Below, piece after piece: positions 45,333-54,078 of a stretch of DNA of 64,000 bases. A program made the position numbers and the translations under genes. The DNA comes from Phycicoccus sp. Root101 (GTDB lineage Bacteria > Actinomycetota > Actinomycetes > Actinomycetales > Dermatophilaceae): contig NZ_LMCM01000010.1 in assembly GCF_001426245.1 (NCBI RefSeq), forward strand, positions 62,001 through 126,000, given 5' to 3'. Positions within the stretch are counted from its first letter, which is position 1, and each line of letters begins with the position of its first letter. The notes under the pieces are model-generated. The model searched no databases. It saw only the letters and a list, made by a program, of their open reading frames with translations, and was not told where the DNA came from.

Positions 45333-46109
45333 ATGACCGGCGTGCCCGACCTGACCTACCGACTCGTGATCCGCGCCTGCCACGTCCTGTTCCGGGCGCT
45401 GGGGCTGCGGATCGACGTCCGGGGTGCGTACCGCCTGCCGCAGACCGGACCGGTCATCGTCGCGGCCAACCACAGCAGCTTCATCGACTTCATGTTCGTC
45501 GGGCTGGTGGCGACGGCCAGGGGGCGGCTGGTGCGGTTCATGGCCAAGAAGTCGGTGTTCGACGCACCGGTCTCCGGTCAGCTGCTGCGCGGGATGCACC
45601 ACATCCCGGTCGACCGCGCCCACGGCGAGACGGCGGCCCGTGCGGCGTACCGCGCCCTGCTCGCCGGCGAGGTCGTCGGCATCTACCCGGAGGCGACGAT
45701 CGGTCGGGCGTTCGTCGTCAAGGACCGGGTGGACGTCAAGCGCGGCGCCGCCTACCTGGCCCTGCGGACCGGGGCGCCGATCGTGCCGGTCGCGCACTGG
45801 GGGGTGCACCGCATCTTCACCGTCGGGGGACGCTGGAGCCTGCGCCGGGGCACCGCCGTCCAGGTGCTCGTCGGCGACCCGATCACGCCGATGCCGGGCG
45901 AGGACGCCGAGGCGCTGACGACGCGGGTGCACGACGTGCTCGTGGGGATGGTCGAGCGGCTCGTGGACGCCTACCCCCAGAAGCCGGCGCAGCCGCATAC
46001 CGCGTGGTGGTGGCCGGCCACGCGCGGTGGCGCGGCCCCCGCAGCAGACGAGGCGCGCCACCTCGACGAGGAAGCGCGCCTCAAGGCCGACGCCGGCCGC
46101 CGCGGCTGA
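45333..46109 (+). CDS. 1-acyl-sn-glycerol-3-phosphate acyltransferase (PlsC family)
   Basis: The 258-residue protein has the PlsC motif I as NHSSFID near residue 47 (NHxxxxD) and a motif III variant IYPEAT near residue 118, where the usual EG is EA. AKKSVFDAPVSGQLLRGMHHIPVDR is motif II. It most likely acylates lysophosphatidate or a related lipid at the membrane. Its C-terminal tail is hydrophilic and Ala/Arg-rich. It is convergent with the EtfD-like gene. Confidence 0.82.
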   Translation: MTGVPDLTYRLVIRACHVLFRALGLRIDVRGAYRLPQTGPVIVAANHSSFIDFMFVGLVATARGRLVRFMAKKSVFDAPVSGQLLRGMHHIPVDRAHGETAARAAYRALLAGEVVGIYPEATIGRAFVVKDRVDVKRGAAYLALRTGAPIVPVAHWGVHRIFTVGGRWSLRRGTAVQVLVGDPITPMPGEDAEALTTRVHDVLVGMVERLVDAYPQKPAQPHTAWWWPATRGGAAPAADEARHLDEEARLKADAGRRG

Positions 46110-46133
46110 CGGGTCCGGACGACCCCGACCCTC

Positions 46134-46183
46134 GCTTTGGGTGCCCAAGTGGTCGGAAATCCGACCGTCTGGACACCCAAAGC
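46134..46183. repeat. Imperfect inverted repeat between convergent genes
   Basis: Outer arms GCTTTGGGTG (46134-46143) and CACCCAAAGC (46174-46183) pair perfectly, and an inner GGTCGG/CCGACC pair closes on a short AAAT loop, with mismatches between. It sits between the acyltransferase and etfD stops and may be a bidirectional terminator. Confidence 0.6.
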
Positions 46184-46202
46184 CGGGGTGGGGGGCGAGG
46201 GG

Positions 46203-48500
46203 TCAGACGGGGGCGGGCTCGCTCGTCGCGGCCTCGGTGGGCACGTCGTCGCCGGGGCGCTTCACCGCGGCGAGCAGCATCTGCGCGACGTCGACGACCT
46301 CGACCTCTTCGGCCTTGCCCTCGGACTGGGCCGCGGTGAGGCCGTCGGACAGCATCACCCGGCAGAACGGGCAGCCGATGGCGATCCGCTCCGCCCCGGT
46401 GGCGATCGCCTCCTCGGTGCGGTTGGTGTTGATCCGCGTGCCGAGCTTCTCCTCCATCCACATGCGGGCGCCGCCGGCGCCGCAGCAGAACGACTTCTCC
46501 TTCGTGCGCTCCATCTCCTTGAGCTCGACACCCGGCAGGGCGCCGATGAGCTCGCGGGGCGGGGCGTAGACGCCGTTGTGGCGACCGAGGTAGCAGGGGT
46601 CGTGGTAGGTCACGGTCTCCGCGGTCGAGGCCACGTTCTTCAGGGTCGACTTGCCGGGGGCGTCAGCAGGCCGGGCCACCGGGACGAGCTTCTTCTCGCG
46701 CACGAGGCGGTTGAGCAGCTGGGTGTGGTGGACGACCTCGTACTTGCCGCCGAGCTGCGGGTACTCGTTCTTGATCGTGTTGAAGCAGTGCGCGCAGGTG
46801 ACGACGATCTTGGTCGCTCCCACCTCGTTGAGCGTCTCGACGTTCTGCTGGGCGAGCATCTGGAAGAGGAACTCGTTGCCGGCGCGGCGTGCGGAGTCAC
46901 CGGTGCACGACTCGCCGTCACCGAGGATCGCGAACGAGACGCCGGCTTGGTCGAGCAGCTCGGCCACGGCGCGGGTCGTCTTCTTGGCGCGGTCCTCGTA
47001 GGCGCCGGCGCAGCCGACCCAGAACAGGTAGTCCACGTCGTCGGCAGAGTCCACGTCCTGGCCGAGGATCTTCACCGGGAAGGGCAGGTCCTTGGCCCAG
47101 TCGAGGCGGGCGCGGGCGGCCATGCCCCACGGGTTGCCCTTGTTCTCGAGGTTCTTGAACAGGCCTCCGAGCTCGTTGGGGAACGCGCTCTCGATGAGGT
47201 TCTGGTACCGCCGCATGTCGACGATCGCGTCCACGTGCTCGATGTCGACGGGGCACTGCTCGACGCAGGCACCGCAGGTGGTGCACGACCACAGGACGTC
47301 CTGGTCGATGACGGCGTCGGGGCCGTGCGGGTTGTAGGCCGCGAGCGGGTCGGTGATCGAGTAGCCGGTGTCGCCGATGAGCGGCACCTCGGCGAGGGCG
47401 GCCGCGCCCTCACCCAGACCCTCGCGCTCCGACTCCGACGCCAGCAGCCACGGCGCCTTGGCGTTGGCGTGGTCGCGCAACGTCATGATGAGCATCTTGG
47501 GGGACAGCGGCTTCTCGGTGTTCCACGCCGGGCACTGCGACTGGCAGCGGCCGCACTCGGTGCAGGTGGAGAAGTCGAGCAGGCCCTTCCAGGTGAAGTC
47601 CTCGACCTTGCCGACGCCGAGCGCCGCGTCCTCGTCGAGCTCCTCGATGTTCTCGAAGTCGACCGGCGCCCCGCCGACCATGAGCGGCTGGAGCTCGCCC
47701 AGCGACGTGCGTCCGTCGGCGTGACGCTTGAAGAAGATGTTGAAGAACGCGAGGAACCGGTGCCACGCGACCCCCATGGTCGGCGTGAGCGAGATGGTGA
47801 TCATCCACGCGAACGAGATGAGGATCTTCACCGCGGCGACCACGACGATCACGGTCTCGAGCGTCGACGCCGACCCGCCGAACCCGGCACCCAGCCAGGC
47901 GGTCAGCGGGTAGTGCAGGGCCGTCGCGTGCTCGTCGCCGGTGGCCTGGCCCAGGGCGTACTCCAGGGCCCGCAGGCTGATGATGCAGATCGTGACGCCG
48001 AGGATGGTGAGCTCGACGTAGTAGGCCTGCCAGAAGTTCGAGCCGAAGAACCGCGAGCGCCGCCCGCCCTCGCCGGCGGCGCTGCGCGGGTGGTTCTTCT
48101 GCCGGATCGCCATGAGGGTGAGGATGCCGACCAGGCCGGTCCACGCGAAGAACTCGGTGACCCACTCGTAGGGGAAGAAGTGCCCGATGAGGGGGAGCGC
48201 GAAGTCCGGCTTGGCCAGCTGCCCGAAGGCGTTCACCAGCGTCAGGAACAGCACGCCGAAGCTGATCATCGTGAACCAGTGCGCCACCGCGACGACCGGG
48301 AGCCGCGACATGCGGGTGTGCCCGAGGAACTCGCGCAGCAGCGTCACGGTGCGCGTGCCCTTGTCCCCGGTGCGGGTCGCGTCCGGCGAGCCGAGGCGGA
48401 ACACGGACAGGAAGTGGCGGATCACGCGGGCGAAGAGGGCGATGGCCACGAGCGTGACCACGCCGCAGACGACGAGCGCGACGATCTGGAGGGCAGACAT
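46203..48500 (-). CDS. etfD: Membrane Fe-S protein, EtfD-like (ETF:menaquinone oxidoreductase candidate)
   Basis: The 765-residue protein has five to six N-terminal membrane helices (about residues 5-255) of nitrate-reductase-gamma type, which bind haem and quinone. Two 4Fe-4S motifs follow, CTECGRCQSQCP and CTTCGACVEQCP, and then two cysteine-rich CCG domains (GCAGAYEDR with CAHCFN, and HDPCYLGRHN with FCCGAGGARMW). This matches Mycobacterium Rv0338c (EtfD), shown to accept electrons from ETF during fatty acid beta-oxidation and pass them to menaquinone. An alternative ATG is at 48509. The fadE gene in this window fits the pathway. A palindrome lies 20 bases upstream of the start. Confidence 0.83.
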   Translation of the reverse strand: MSALQIVALVVCGVVTLVAIALFARVIRHFLSVFRLGSPDATRTGDKGTRTVTLLREFLGHTRMSRLPVVAVAHWFTMISFGVLFLTLVNAFGQLAKPDFALPLIGHFFPYEWVTEFFAWTGLVGILTLMAIRQKNHPRSAAGEGGRRSRFFGSNFWQAYYVELTILGVTICIISLRALEYALGQATGDEHATALHYPLTAWLGAGFGGSASTLETVIVVVAAVKILISFAWMITISLTPTMGVAWHRFLAFFNIFFKRHADGRTSLGELQPLMVGGAPVDFENIEELDEDAALGVGKVEDFTWKGLLDFSTCTECGRCQSQCPAWNTEKPLSPKMLIMTLRDHANAKAPWLLASESEREGLGEGAAALAEVPLIGDTGYSITDPLAAYNPHGPDAVIDQDVLWSCTTCGACVEQCPVDIEHVDAIVDMRRYQNLIESAFPNELGGLFKNLENKGNPWGMAARARLDWAKDLPFPVKILGQDVDSADDVDYLFWVGCAGAYEDRAKKTTRAVAELLDQAGVSFAILGDGESCTGDSARRAGNEFLFQMLAQQNVETLNEVGATKIVVTCAHCFNTIKNEYPQLGGKYEVVHHTQLLNRLVREKKLVPVARPADAPGKSTLKNVASTAETVTYHDPCYLGRHNGVYAPPRELIGALPGVELKEMERTKEKSFCCGAGGARMWMEEKLGTRINTNRTEEAIATGAERIAIGCPFCRVMLSDGLTAAQSEGKAEEVEVVDVAQMLLAAVKRPGDDVPTEAATSEPAPV

Positions 48501-48519
48501 GGCGGTCATGCTACCCGCG

Positions 48520-48537
48520 GGTAAGCGTCCGCTTACC
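48520..48537. promoter_or_regulatory. Candidate operator palindrome upstream of etfD
   Basis: GGTAAGCG-TC-CGCTTACC is a perfect 8+2+8 palindrome, 20 bases before the etfD start. Its form fits a TetR-family operator, the regulator class that often controls fatty acid genes. Beyond it, 48600-48749 holds an AT-rich promoter-like patch (about 48630-48665) that likely drives cysK. Confidence 0.5.
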
Positions 48538-48749
48538 GGTTTGTGACCCGGCTCAACCGCGTGGCGTCGGACCGGTCCCCGTGCCGGTACCGGACCCGTA
48601 GCGGCCGGGGCGCGGACGGCCGTTGCACCCGTCATAACGATCTGTTGGAATATCCATAACGCGTTCTTCGCTTGCCTGAGAGAAGGACACGACAGCCTGC
48701 CCAACGCCGCGCTCGAGGTGAGCCCGCGGCATACCGAAAGTAGAGGCGC

Positions 48750-49676
48750 ATGCCGATCCACGACGACGTGACCCAGCTCATCGGCAACACCCCGCTGGTG
48801 CGCATCAACCGCCTCATCGACAGCGACGCGACCGTCGCCGCGAAGCTGGAGTTCTACAACCCGGCCTCCTCGGTCAAGGACCGCATCGGCGTCTCGATCA
48901 TCAACGCCGCCGAGGCGTCCGGCCAGCTCGAGCCCGGTGGCACGATCGTCGAGGCGACGTCCGGCAACACCGGCATCGCGCTCGCGATGGTGGGCGCCGC
49001 ACGCGGGTACAAGGTCGTGCTGACCATGCCCGAGACCATGTCCAAGGAGCGCCGGGCCCTGCTGCGCGCCTACGGTGCCGAGCTCGTCCTCACCGAGGGA
49101 GCCCTCGGTATGAAGGGTGCGGTCACGAAGTCCGAGGAGATCGCCGCCGAGCGTGGCGGCGTCCTCGCGCGCCAGTTCGCCAACGAGGCCAACCCGGAGA
49201 TCCACCGCAAGACCACGGCGGAGGAGATCTGGAAGGACACCGACGGCGAGGTCGACATCGTCGTGGCCGGCATCGGCACCGGTGGCACGATCACCGGCAT
49301 CGGCCAGGTGCTCAAGCCCCGCAAGCCCGGTCTGCAGATGATCGCCGTGGAGCCGGAGGAGTCGCCGATCCTCAACGGCGGCCAGCCCGGCCCGCACAAG
49401 ATCCAGGGAATCGGCGCCAACTTCGTGCCCGAGATCCTCGACCGCGACATCTACGACGAGGTCATCGACATCAACGCCGAGACCTCCGTCGAGTGGGCTC
49501 GGCGAGCCGCTCGCGAGGAGGGCCTGCTCGTCGGCCTGTCCTCCGGCGCGGCGCTCGCTGCCGCCGACCAGGTCGCCCGTCGCCCCGAGAACGCCGGGAA
49601 GACGATCGTCGTGATCATCCCGTCGTTCGGCGAGCGCTACCTGTCGACCATCCTCTTCTCCGACCTCCTCGACTGA
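48750..49676 (+). CDS. cysK: Cysteine synthase A
   Basis: The 308-residue protein is a PLP enzyme with [11 protein letters not shown] near residue 10, the PLP lysine in [11 protein letters not shown] (about residue 44), [12 protein letters not shown] and [12 protein letters not shown]. These are the hallmarks of O-acetylserine sulfhydrylase. It makes cysteine from O-acetylserine and sulphide. AGTAGAGGCGC precedes the ATG. It heads an operon with cysE, 17 bases downstream, whose product forms the regulatory complex with CysK in other bacteria. Confidence 0.93.
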   Translation: MPIHDDVTQLIGNTPLVRINRLIDSDATVAAKLEFYNPASSVKDRIGVSIINAAEASGQLEPGGTIVEATSGNTGIALAMVGAARGYKVVLTMPETMSKERRALLRAYGAELVLTEGALGMKGAVTKSEEIAAERGGVLARQFANEANPEIHRKTTAEEIWKDTDGEVDIVVAGIGTGGTITGIGQVLKPRKPGLQMIAVEPEESPILNGGQPGPHKIQGIGANFVPEILDRDIYDEVIDINAETSVEWARRAAREEGLLVGLSSGAALAAADQVARRPENAGKTIVVIIPSFGERYLSTILFSDLLD

Positions 49677-49693
49677 CCGGCGGCGCACCCCTC

Positions 49694-50293
49694 GTGACCC
49701 TTGCCCTGTACGCGCGGCGCGCGCGGAGCCGCATCGTCGACGACCTCGACGCGGCCATCGCGCGCGACCCCGCGGCGGCCTCCCGGCTCGACCTGGCGCT
49801 CAACTCCCCGGGGTTGCACGCGATCTGGGCGTACCGCGCGGCGCACCGGCTGTGGTTGCGCGGGGGTGCGGCCAAGCCGTTCGCCCGGCTGCTGTCGACA
49901 GTGGTGCGGTCACTGACCGGCGTGGAGATCCACCCCGGTGCCACCATCGGCCGTCGCTTCTTCATCGACCACGGCATGGGGGTCGTCATCGGCGAGACCG
50001 CAGAGGTCGGCGATGACGTCATGCTCTACCACGGGGTCACGCTCGGCGGCCGGTCGATGCAGAAGGTCAAGCGCCACCCGACCGTCGGCAGCCGCGTGAC
50101 CATCGGCGCCGGTGCCCGCGTCCTGGGCCCGGTCGACATCGGTGACGACGTCCAGATCGGCGCCAACTCGGTCGTCGTCAAGGACGTCCCCACCGGCGCG
50201 ATCGCGACGGGGATCCCCGCCGTGATCCGCTTCCCGGAGGGTCGCGAGGACCCCTACGAGCTCATGTTCAAGGACCCGGCCATCTGGATCTGA
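49694..50293 (+). CDS. cysE: Serine O-acetyltransferase
   Basis: The 199-residue protein has a short N-terminal helical part and a left-handed beta-helix of hexapeptide repeats ([46 protein letters not shown]). The catalytic His lies in [11 protein letters not shown]. The form without the long N-terminal domain is the EpsC/CysE type of Gram-positives. It acetylates serine with acetyl-CoA. The GTG start lies 18 bases after the cysK stop. It ends in DPAIWI, a Ile C-terminus that suits docking into CysK. It is convergent with the CHAT operon. Confidence 0.92.
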   Translation: MTLALYARRARSRIVDDLDAAIARDPAAASRLDLALNSPGLHAIWAYRAAHRLWLRGGAAKPFARLLSTVVRSLTGVEIHPGATIGRRFFIDHGMGVVIGETAEVGDDVMLYHGVTLGGRSMQKVKRHPTVGSRVTIGAGARVLGPVDIGDDVQIGANSVVVKDVPTGAIATGIPAVIRFPEGREDPYELMFKDPAIWI

Positions 50294-50345
50294 CGCCCTT
50301 CCGTGGCCTGGGGCAGGGTCAGTTCTCCTTGTGCCAGAACGGGAT

Positions 50346-52922
50346 TCAGGCCGGCGTATGCGGTGCAGCCCAGTCCGCGCCGTACAGGCAGAACGCGCGG
50401 GCTCCCGGGTGCTCGGCCACGGTGACCGCGAGGGCCCGGGCGGCGGGGACCCCGCTGCTGAGCCGGCGGTGGTAGTCGACCATCGCGACCGCGGCCACCT
50501 CGTCACCCACCGGTGCCACCGCCGCCACGACGGAGCGCGCACCGAGCGAGAGCAGCGCTGCGGTGAGGCCGAACGGTTCGTCGCCGGGGCGCAGGTCCGA
50601 CTGCCCGACGTCGCACGCCGACAGCACGACGTGCCGTGACCGCAACGGCCTGGGCAGCTCGTGCGCGAAGACCGGGCCGTCGGCGAGGTGCAACGAGGAG
50701 AAGAACGGGTTCTGGCGCTCGTGCGTCCCGTGCGCGGCCACGTGCACCACGGTGTCGGTGGCCAGGGCGGTGACGAGTCGCTTGCTGTCCTGGGTGCCCC
50801 CGTGGTCGGCGCCGCTGCCCGAACCCCAGACCGCGGCCACGTCTGCTGCCTCGGCGACCGCCCTGCGCAGGCTCGGGCCGGCGAGCGAGGTCACGGTGGT
50901 CGGGCCCTCGGCCGGGGGTTCGGGGGTGGCCCAGCGGGTCAGCGACGCGGCCACGGTGACGGGGCGGCCCGCGGCACCTGGCAGGGCGGTCCACGGCACG
51001 CTGGCCAGGGCGCGGCTCGGTGCCACGACCACCCCGCACCCGTCGGGGAGCCGGAGGTCGCCGAACACGACCCGGTCGAGCTCGGCGAGCGAGGCGTCGA
51101 CGGCCCGTCCGACCGCTGCGGCCAGCGCGGGGTTCGTCGCGGCGAACGCCTGTGCGCGCAGGTCGCGGACCAGCCGGTCGGCCAGGGTGGTCACCGTGGC
51201 GACCGTCCCGAGGTGGCGCACCCGGCTCCGACGGTGCGCCCCGACCTCGAGGACGTACTGCTGACCCGCGTGTGCGAACAGCACGAGGGCGACCTCGTCA
51301 CGCTCGCCGAGGGCGGCCCGCGTGCCGGTGAACCCCGCCGCCTCACCCGGGGTCCGTCCTGACGCGGTGCCCGCCACCGGCGCCGGCTCGTCCTGGGTTG
51401 CGTTCCGCTCGCTACGACCGGACGTCGACCAGTCGCGCTCGGCGATGCGCCCCTCCAACGAGGCCACCTGCGAACGCAGGGAGGCCTCCTCCTCGCCCGG
51501 CGCGGTGCTCCCGAGGCGCAGCCTGGCCTGCCGCAGGTGCGCCATGAGCTCGGCCGTCTCCGCGTCGGGCGGGGCGGACACCGGCGGCAGCCGGTGGGAC
51601 ACGGCACGCCACCGCTCGACGCTGTCGAAGATGCGGCGGGCGGACCCGCTGGAGAGGGCGTCACCGAGGTCGAACTCGCTGAGCCGCCTACCGTGCAGGG
51701 CGAGGGCGGCTCGCACCTCCAGGCTCTGGGTGGGCGCCGCCCGCCGTCCGAGCCGACGTGCGGAGGCGTGCACCTCGCGTCGAGCGCTGCGCGAGTCGCC
51801 CTGTGCCGCAGCAACCTTGGCGAACAGCAACCGGTCGTGCATGTCCCCGGCGAGGCCCTGGTGGGCCGCGCCACGGAGCCGCTGGGCGGCATCTGCGGCT
51901 CCGTCGACGTCGCCGCGCAGCAGCAGGGTCTCGACGTGGACGCGGGCCGCGAGCCGCTCCTCGGCGGTGACGGGGCGACCGGTCTGCAACCACGGCACGA
52001 GGAGGTCGTCGACGCCGCGCGGCACCCGGCCGCTGCCGAGGTCGACGGCCGCCCGGAGCAGCAGGGTGCTGCGTTGGCGACCCTCGGCTCCCCGAGCGCG
52101 GTAGATGCGGATCGCAGCCCCCAGCTCGTTGCGCGCGCTCGTGGCGTCGCCCTCGACGAGCGCGCAGGCGGCCAGGTCGAGCCGGATGTCGGCCTCCTCG
52201 AGGGCGAGGTGCTCGGTGCGGGCCTCCGCGAGGGCGCCGTGGAGCGTGTCGCGGGCCTGGGTGAGCAGCCCGGACTCGAGCAGCACCTGGGCCAGGTCCT
52301 GCTTGGCCCGGGCCCGGGCGACCGGTACCTCGACGTCGTCCGCGGCCCGCATGAGGGAGATCGCCTCGGGGAGGTTGCCGGCGTAGAACTCCAGGCACCC
52401 GAGGTTGTGGCGGGCCTTGAACTCCTGCTCGACCACCCCGCCCTCGACCGCGAGGGCGAGCGCCTCGTGCAGCTCGGCCCGGGCCTCGCCGAGCTCGAGC
52501 AGCGAGAGGTGGGACAGGCCGCCGTTGAGGAGCGCCGAGGTGCGTTCGCGTGGGGCGAGCAGCTGCATCGAGGCGTCGTCGACGTGCGCCAGGGCCGCGA
52601 GCGCGGACCGCCAGTCGGCCAGGGACACGTGGACCACGGCCTCCTGCACCCAGGTCAGCGCGTGCAGCCGGGGCGAGTCGGTGAGAGCGCGCACCTCCTC
52701 GAGCAGGGCCAGCGCCTCGTCCCGGCCGTGCAGCGCCACCGTGGTCCAGGCCAACGTGATGAGGATGCGCGACCGCGCCGTCACGGACCCACGCGTGGGC
52801 GACGAGGCGTCGAGGCGCAGTGCCCTGTGCAGTGCTGCCTCCGCCTCCCGGAAGCGCCCGATCCCGTTGAGGTGGCGTGCCCGGGTGAACAGCTCCTCGA
52901 CCGCCGGGTCGACGACCTCGAT
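50346..52922 (-). CDS. TPR-CHAT protease-like protein (caspase-like)
   Basis: The frame encodes a helical TPR-like region for about the first 500 residues (for example FREAEAALHRALRLD near the start) and a C-terminal CHAT domain with the caspase-type dyad: His in VHVAAHGTHE (about residue 731) and Cys in VVLSACDVGQ (about residue 770), counting from the start proposed here. CHAT domains are C14-like peptidases. The first canonical start is GTG 52784, but TPR-like sequence continues upstream to about 52920 with no ATG, GTG or TTG. ATC at 52922 is preceded by AGGGG at proper spacing, so it is taken as tentative start. It is the last gene of a four-gene operon with subtilase and sigma factor. 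Confidence 0.82.
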   Translation of the reverse strand: MEVVDPAVEELFTRARHLNGIGRFREAEAALHRALRLDASSPTRGSVTARSRILITLAWTTVALHGRDEALALLEEVRALTDSPRLHALTWVQEAVVHVSLADWRSALAALAHVDDASMQLLAPRERTSALLNGGLSHLSLLELGEARAELHEALALAVEGGVVEQEFKARHNLGCLEFYAGNLPEAISLMRAADDVEVPVARARAKQDLAQVLLESGLLTQARDTLHGALAEARTEHLALEEADIRLDLAACALVEGDATSARNELGAAIRIYRARGAEGRQRSTLLLRAAVDLGSGRVPRGVDDLLVPWLQTGRPVTAEERLAARVHVETLLLRGDVDGAADAAQRLRGAAHQGLAGDMHDRLLFAKVAAAQGDSRSARREVHASARRLGRRAAPTQSLEVRAALALHGRRLSEFDLGDALSSGSARRIFDSVERWRAVSHRLPPVSAPPDAETAELMAHLRQARLRLGSTAPGEEEASLRSQVASLEGRIAERDWSTSGRSERNATQDEPAPVAGTASGRTPGEAAGFTGTRAALGERDEVALVLFAHAGQQYVLEVGAHRRSRVRHLGTVATVTTLADRLVRDLRAQAFAATNPALAAAVGRAVDASLAELDRVVFGDLRLPDGCGVVVAPSRALASVPWTALPGAAGRPVTVAASLTRWATPEPPAEGPTTVTSLAGPSLRRAVAEAADVAAVWGSGSGADHGGTQDSKRLVTALATDTVVHVAAHGTHERQNPFFSSLHLADGPVFAHELPRPLRSRHVVLSACDVGQSDLRPGDEPFGLTAALLSLGARSVVAAVAPVGDEVAAVAMVDYHRRLSSGVPAARALAVTVAEHPGARAFCLYGADWAAPHTPA

Positions 52923-52930
52923 GGCGTCCC

Positions 52931-53485
52931 CTAGATCTCGATGGCCGGGGTGATGACCGGCCTGCTGTCGGGCAGGTCCAGTCGTCGCAGGAGCAGGTGC
53001 ACGAGCCCACGCTCGACCTTGGCGAAGCTGAACCGTCCCTCGGCGTCGGTCTCGGTGCTCTGGGTGCGCGAGCGTTCGCGCAGCTCGACGGCCGTGGGCC
53101 CGTTGCTCACCCAGCCGCTGAGCCGGGCGTGGACCCCGTCGATGGACTCGATGGTGATCATCGCGCTCAGGGTGTCGGTCGAGAACGTCACCGTGGCCGC
53201 CCGGTCGTAGACCTTGGCCCGGACCCCCACCGCCTCGGCGCTGGTCTGCATGATCTGCGCGACCTCGGCCTCGAGCGCCGCCACGGTCATCGCGAACTTG
53301 GCCCGCTCGGCCAGCCCCGGCGGCACGGGGTCGCTCGCGGCGAAGATGCTGCGGACGGTGGCCAGCGCCCGGAGGTCCTGTGCGTCCAGGGGTTCGGCCG
53401 CAAGACGGTCGAGCTCCCGATCGCGCTCCTGATCGCGCTCCTGGTCAAGCTCCCGGTCGTGGCTGCGGTCGGCGGATCCGGTCAT
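52931..53485 (-). CDS. Small protein between sigma factor and CHAT gene, beta-sandwich-like C-terminus
   Basis: The 184-residue product starts with a charged stretch of short repeats (RELDQERDQERDRELDRL), then a helical region LDAQDLRALATVRSIFAASDPVPPGLAERAKFA-like in pattern (about residues 32-75), and a beta-rich C-terminal half (about 85-184) resembling carboxypeptidase regulatory-like domains, with STETDAEGRFSFAKVERG. The helical part lies where anti-sigma domains are found, but no family is certain. Its ATG overlaps the sigma gene stop by four bases (ATGA), and the CHAT frame follows at once. It may regulate the sigma factor or be a protease substrate. Confidence 0.65.
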   Translation of the reverse strand: MTGSADRSHDRELDQERDQERDRELDRLAAEPLDAQDLRALATVRSIFAASDPVPPGLAERAKFAMTVAALEAEVAQIMQTSAEAVGVRAKVYDRAATVTFSTDTLSAMITIESIDGVHARLSGWVSNGPTAVELRERSRTQSTETDAEGRFSFAKVERGLVHLLLRRLDLPDSRPVITPAIEI

Positions 53486-54078
53486 GACGCCACCTCCCAG
53501 GCGGGGTCGTTGGTGAGTCCTGCCCGCAGCTTGGCGAGGCAGCGGCCGCGGGTGGGGCCGATGCTGCCGACGGGCATGCCGAGGGCCTCGGCGACGTGCT
53601 GGTAGTCGGGTCGCTCCGCGAGCGCCACGACGCGCAGCAGCTGCTGGCAGCGTTCGGAGAGGGTGGCGAAGTGCCGCCACAGCACCACCTGGTCCTGTCC
53701 GCGGACCACGACCTGCTCGGGTCCGTCGAGCGGGGCGGGCGTGCCGTCGAGCAGGTCGCCGATCTCTTCGCGCGAGTCCTCGCGACGGGAGCGGCGGGAC
53801 ACGGCCCAGGCCTCGCGGCGGGCGGTGGTGGTGAGCCACTTGAGGACGGCGAGCGGGTCCTGGATGGAGTCCTGGTGCTTGACCAGGGACAGCCAGGTCG
53901 TCTGGACGACGTCCTCGGCCGCCGCGCTGCCCAGGCCCTGGGCGCGGGCGGTGTGCCACAGCAGGGCCGTGGTCGCATCGACCAGGTCGGACATCGCCTC
54001 CGGGTCACCACCGCGGTATGCGGCGAACGCCAGCGCTGCGCGCTCGGCCAGACCTCCCGTGGTCCCGTCGGTCTGCAT
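53482..54078 (-). CDS. ECF-type sigma-70 factor
   Basis: The 198-residue protein has region 2 (LLWHTARAQGLGSAAAEDVVQTTWLSLVKH-like layout, about residues 38-75) and region 4 near the C-terminus (LAERPDYQHVAEALGMPVGSIGPTRGRC, about 150-185), which contacts the -35 element. It lacks regions 1 and 3, as ECF sigma factors do. The ATG overlaps the upstream subtilase stop by one base (TGATG) and GGGGGG lies six bases before it. A GTG three bases earlier is also possible. Its target promoters are not known; autoregulation of this operon is likely by analogy. Confidence 0.85.
   Translation of the reverse strand: MQTDGTTGGLAERAALAFAAYRGGDPEAMSDLVDATTALLWHTARAQGLGSAAAEDVVQTTWLSLVKHQDSIQDPLAVLKWLTTTARREAWAVSRRSRREDSREEIGDLLDGTPAPLDGPEQVVVRGQDQVVLWRHFATLSERCQQLLRVVALAERPDYQHVAEALGMPVGSIGPTRGRCLAKLRAGLTNDPAWEVAS

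Noticed and set aside
48600-48749. A possible riboswitch or leader before cysK.
   Set aside because: An AT-rich patch and one small symmetry are seen, but no S-box, SAM or T-box core elements; it looks like an ordinary promoter.
48510-49688. Upstream extension of the EtfD-like frame to give 1161 residues.
   Set aside because: The extension is antisense to cysK and has no family similarity; the membrane domain begins at MSALQIV.
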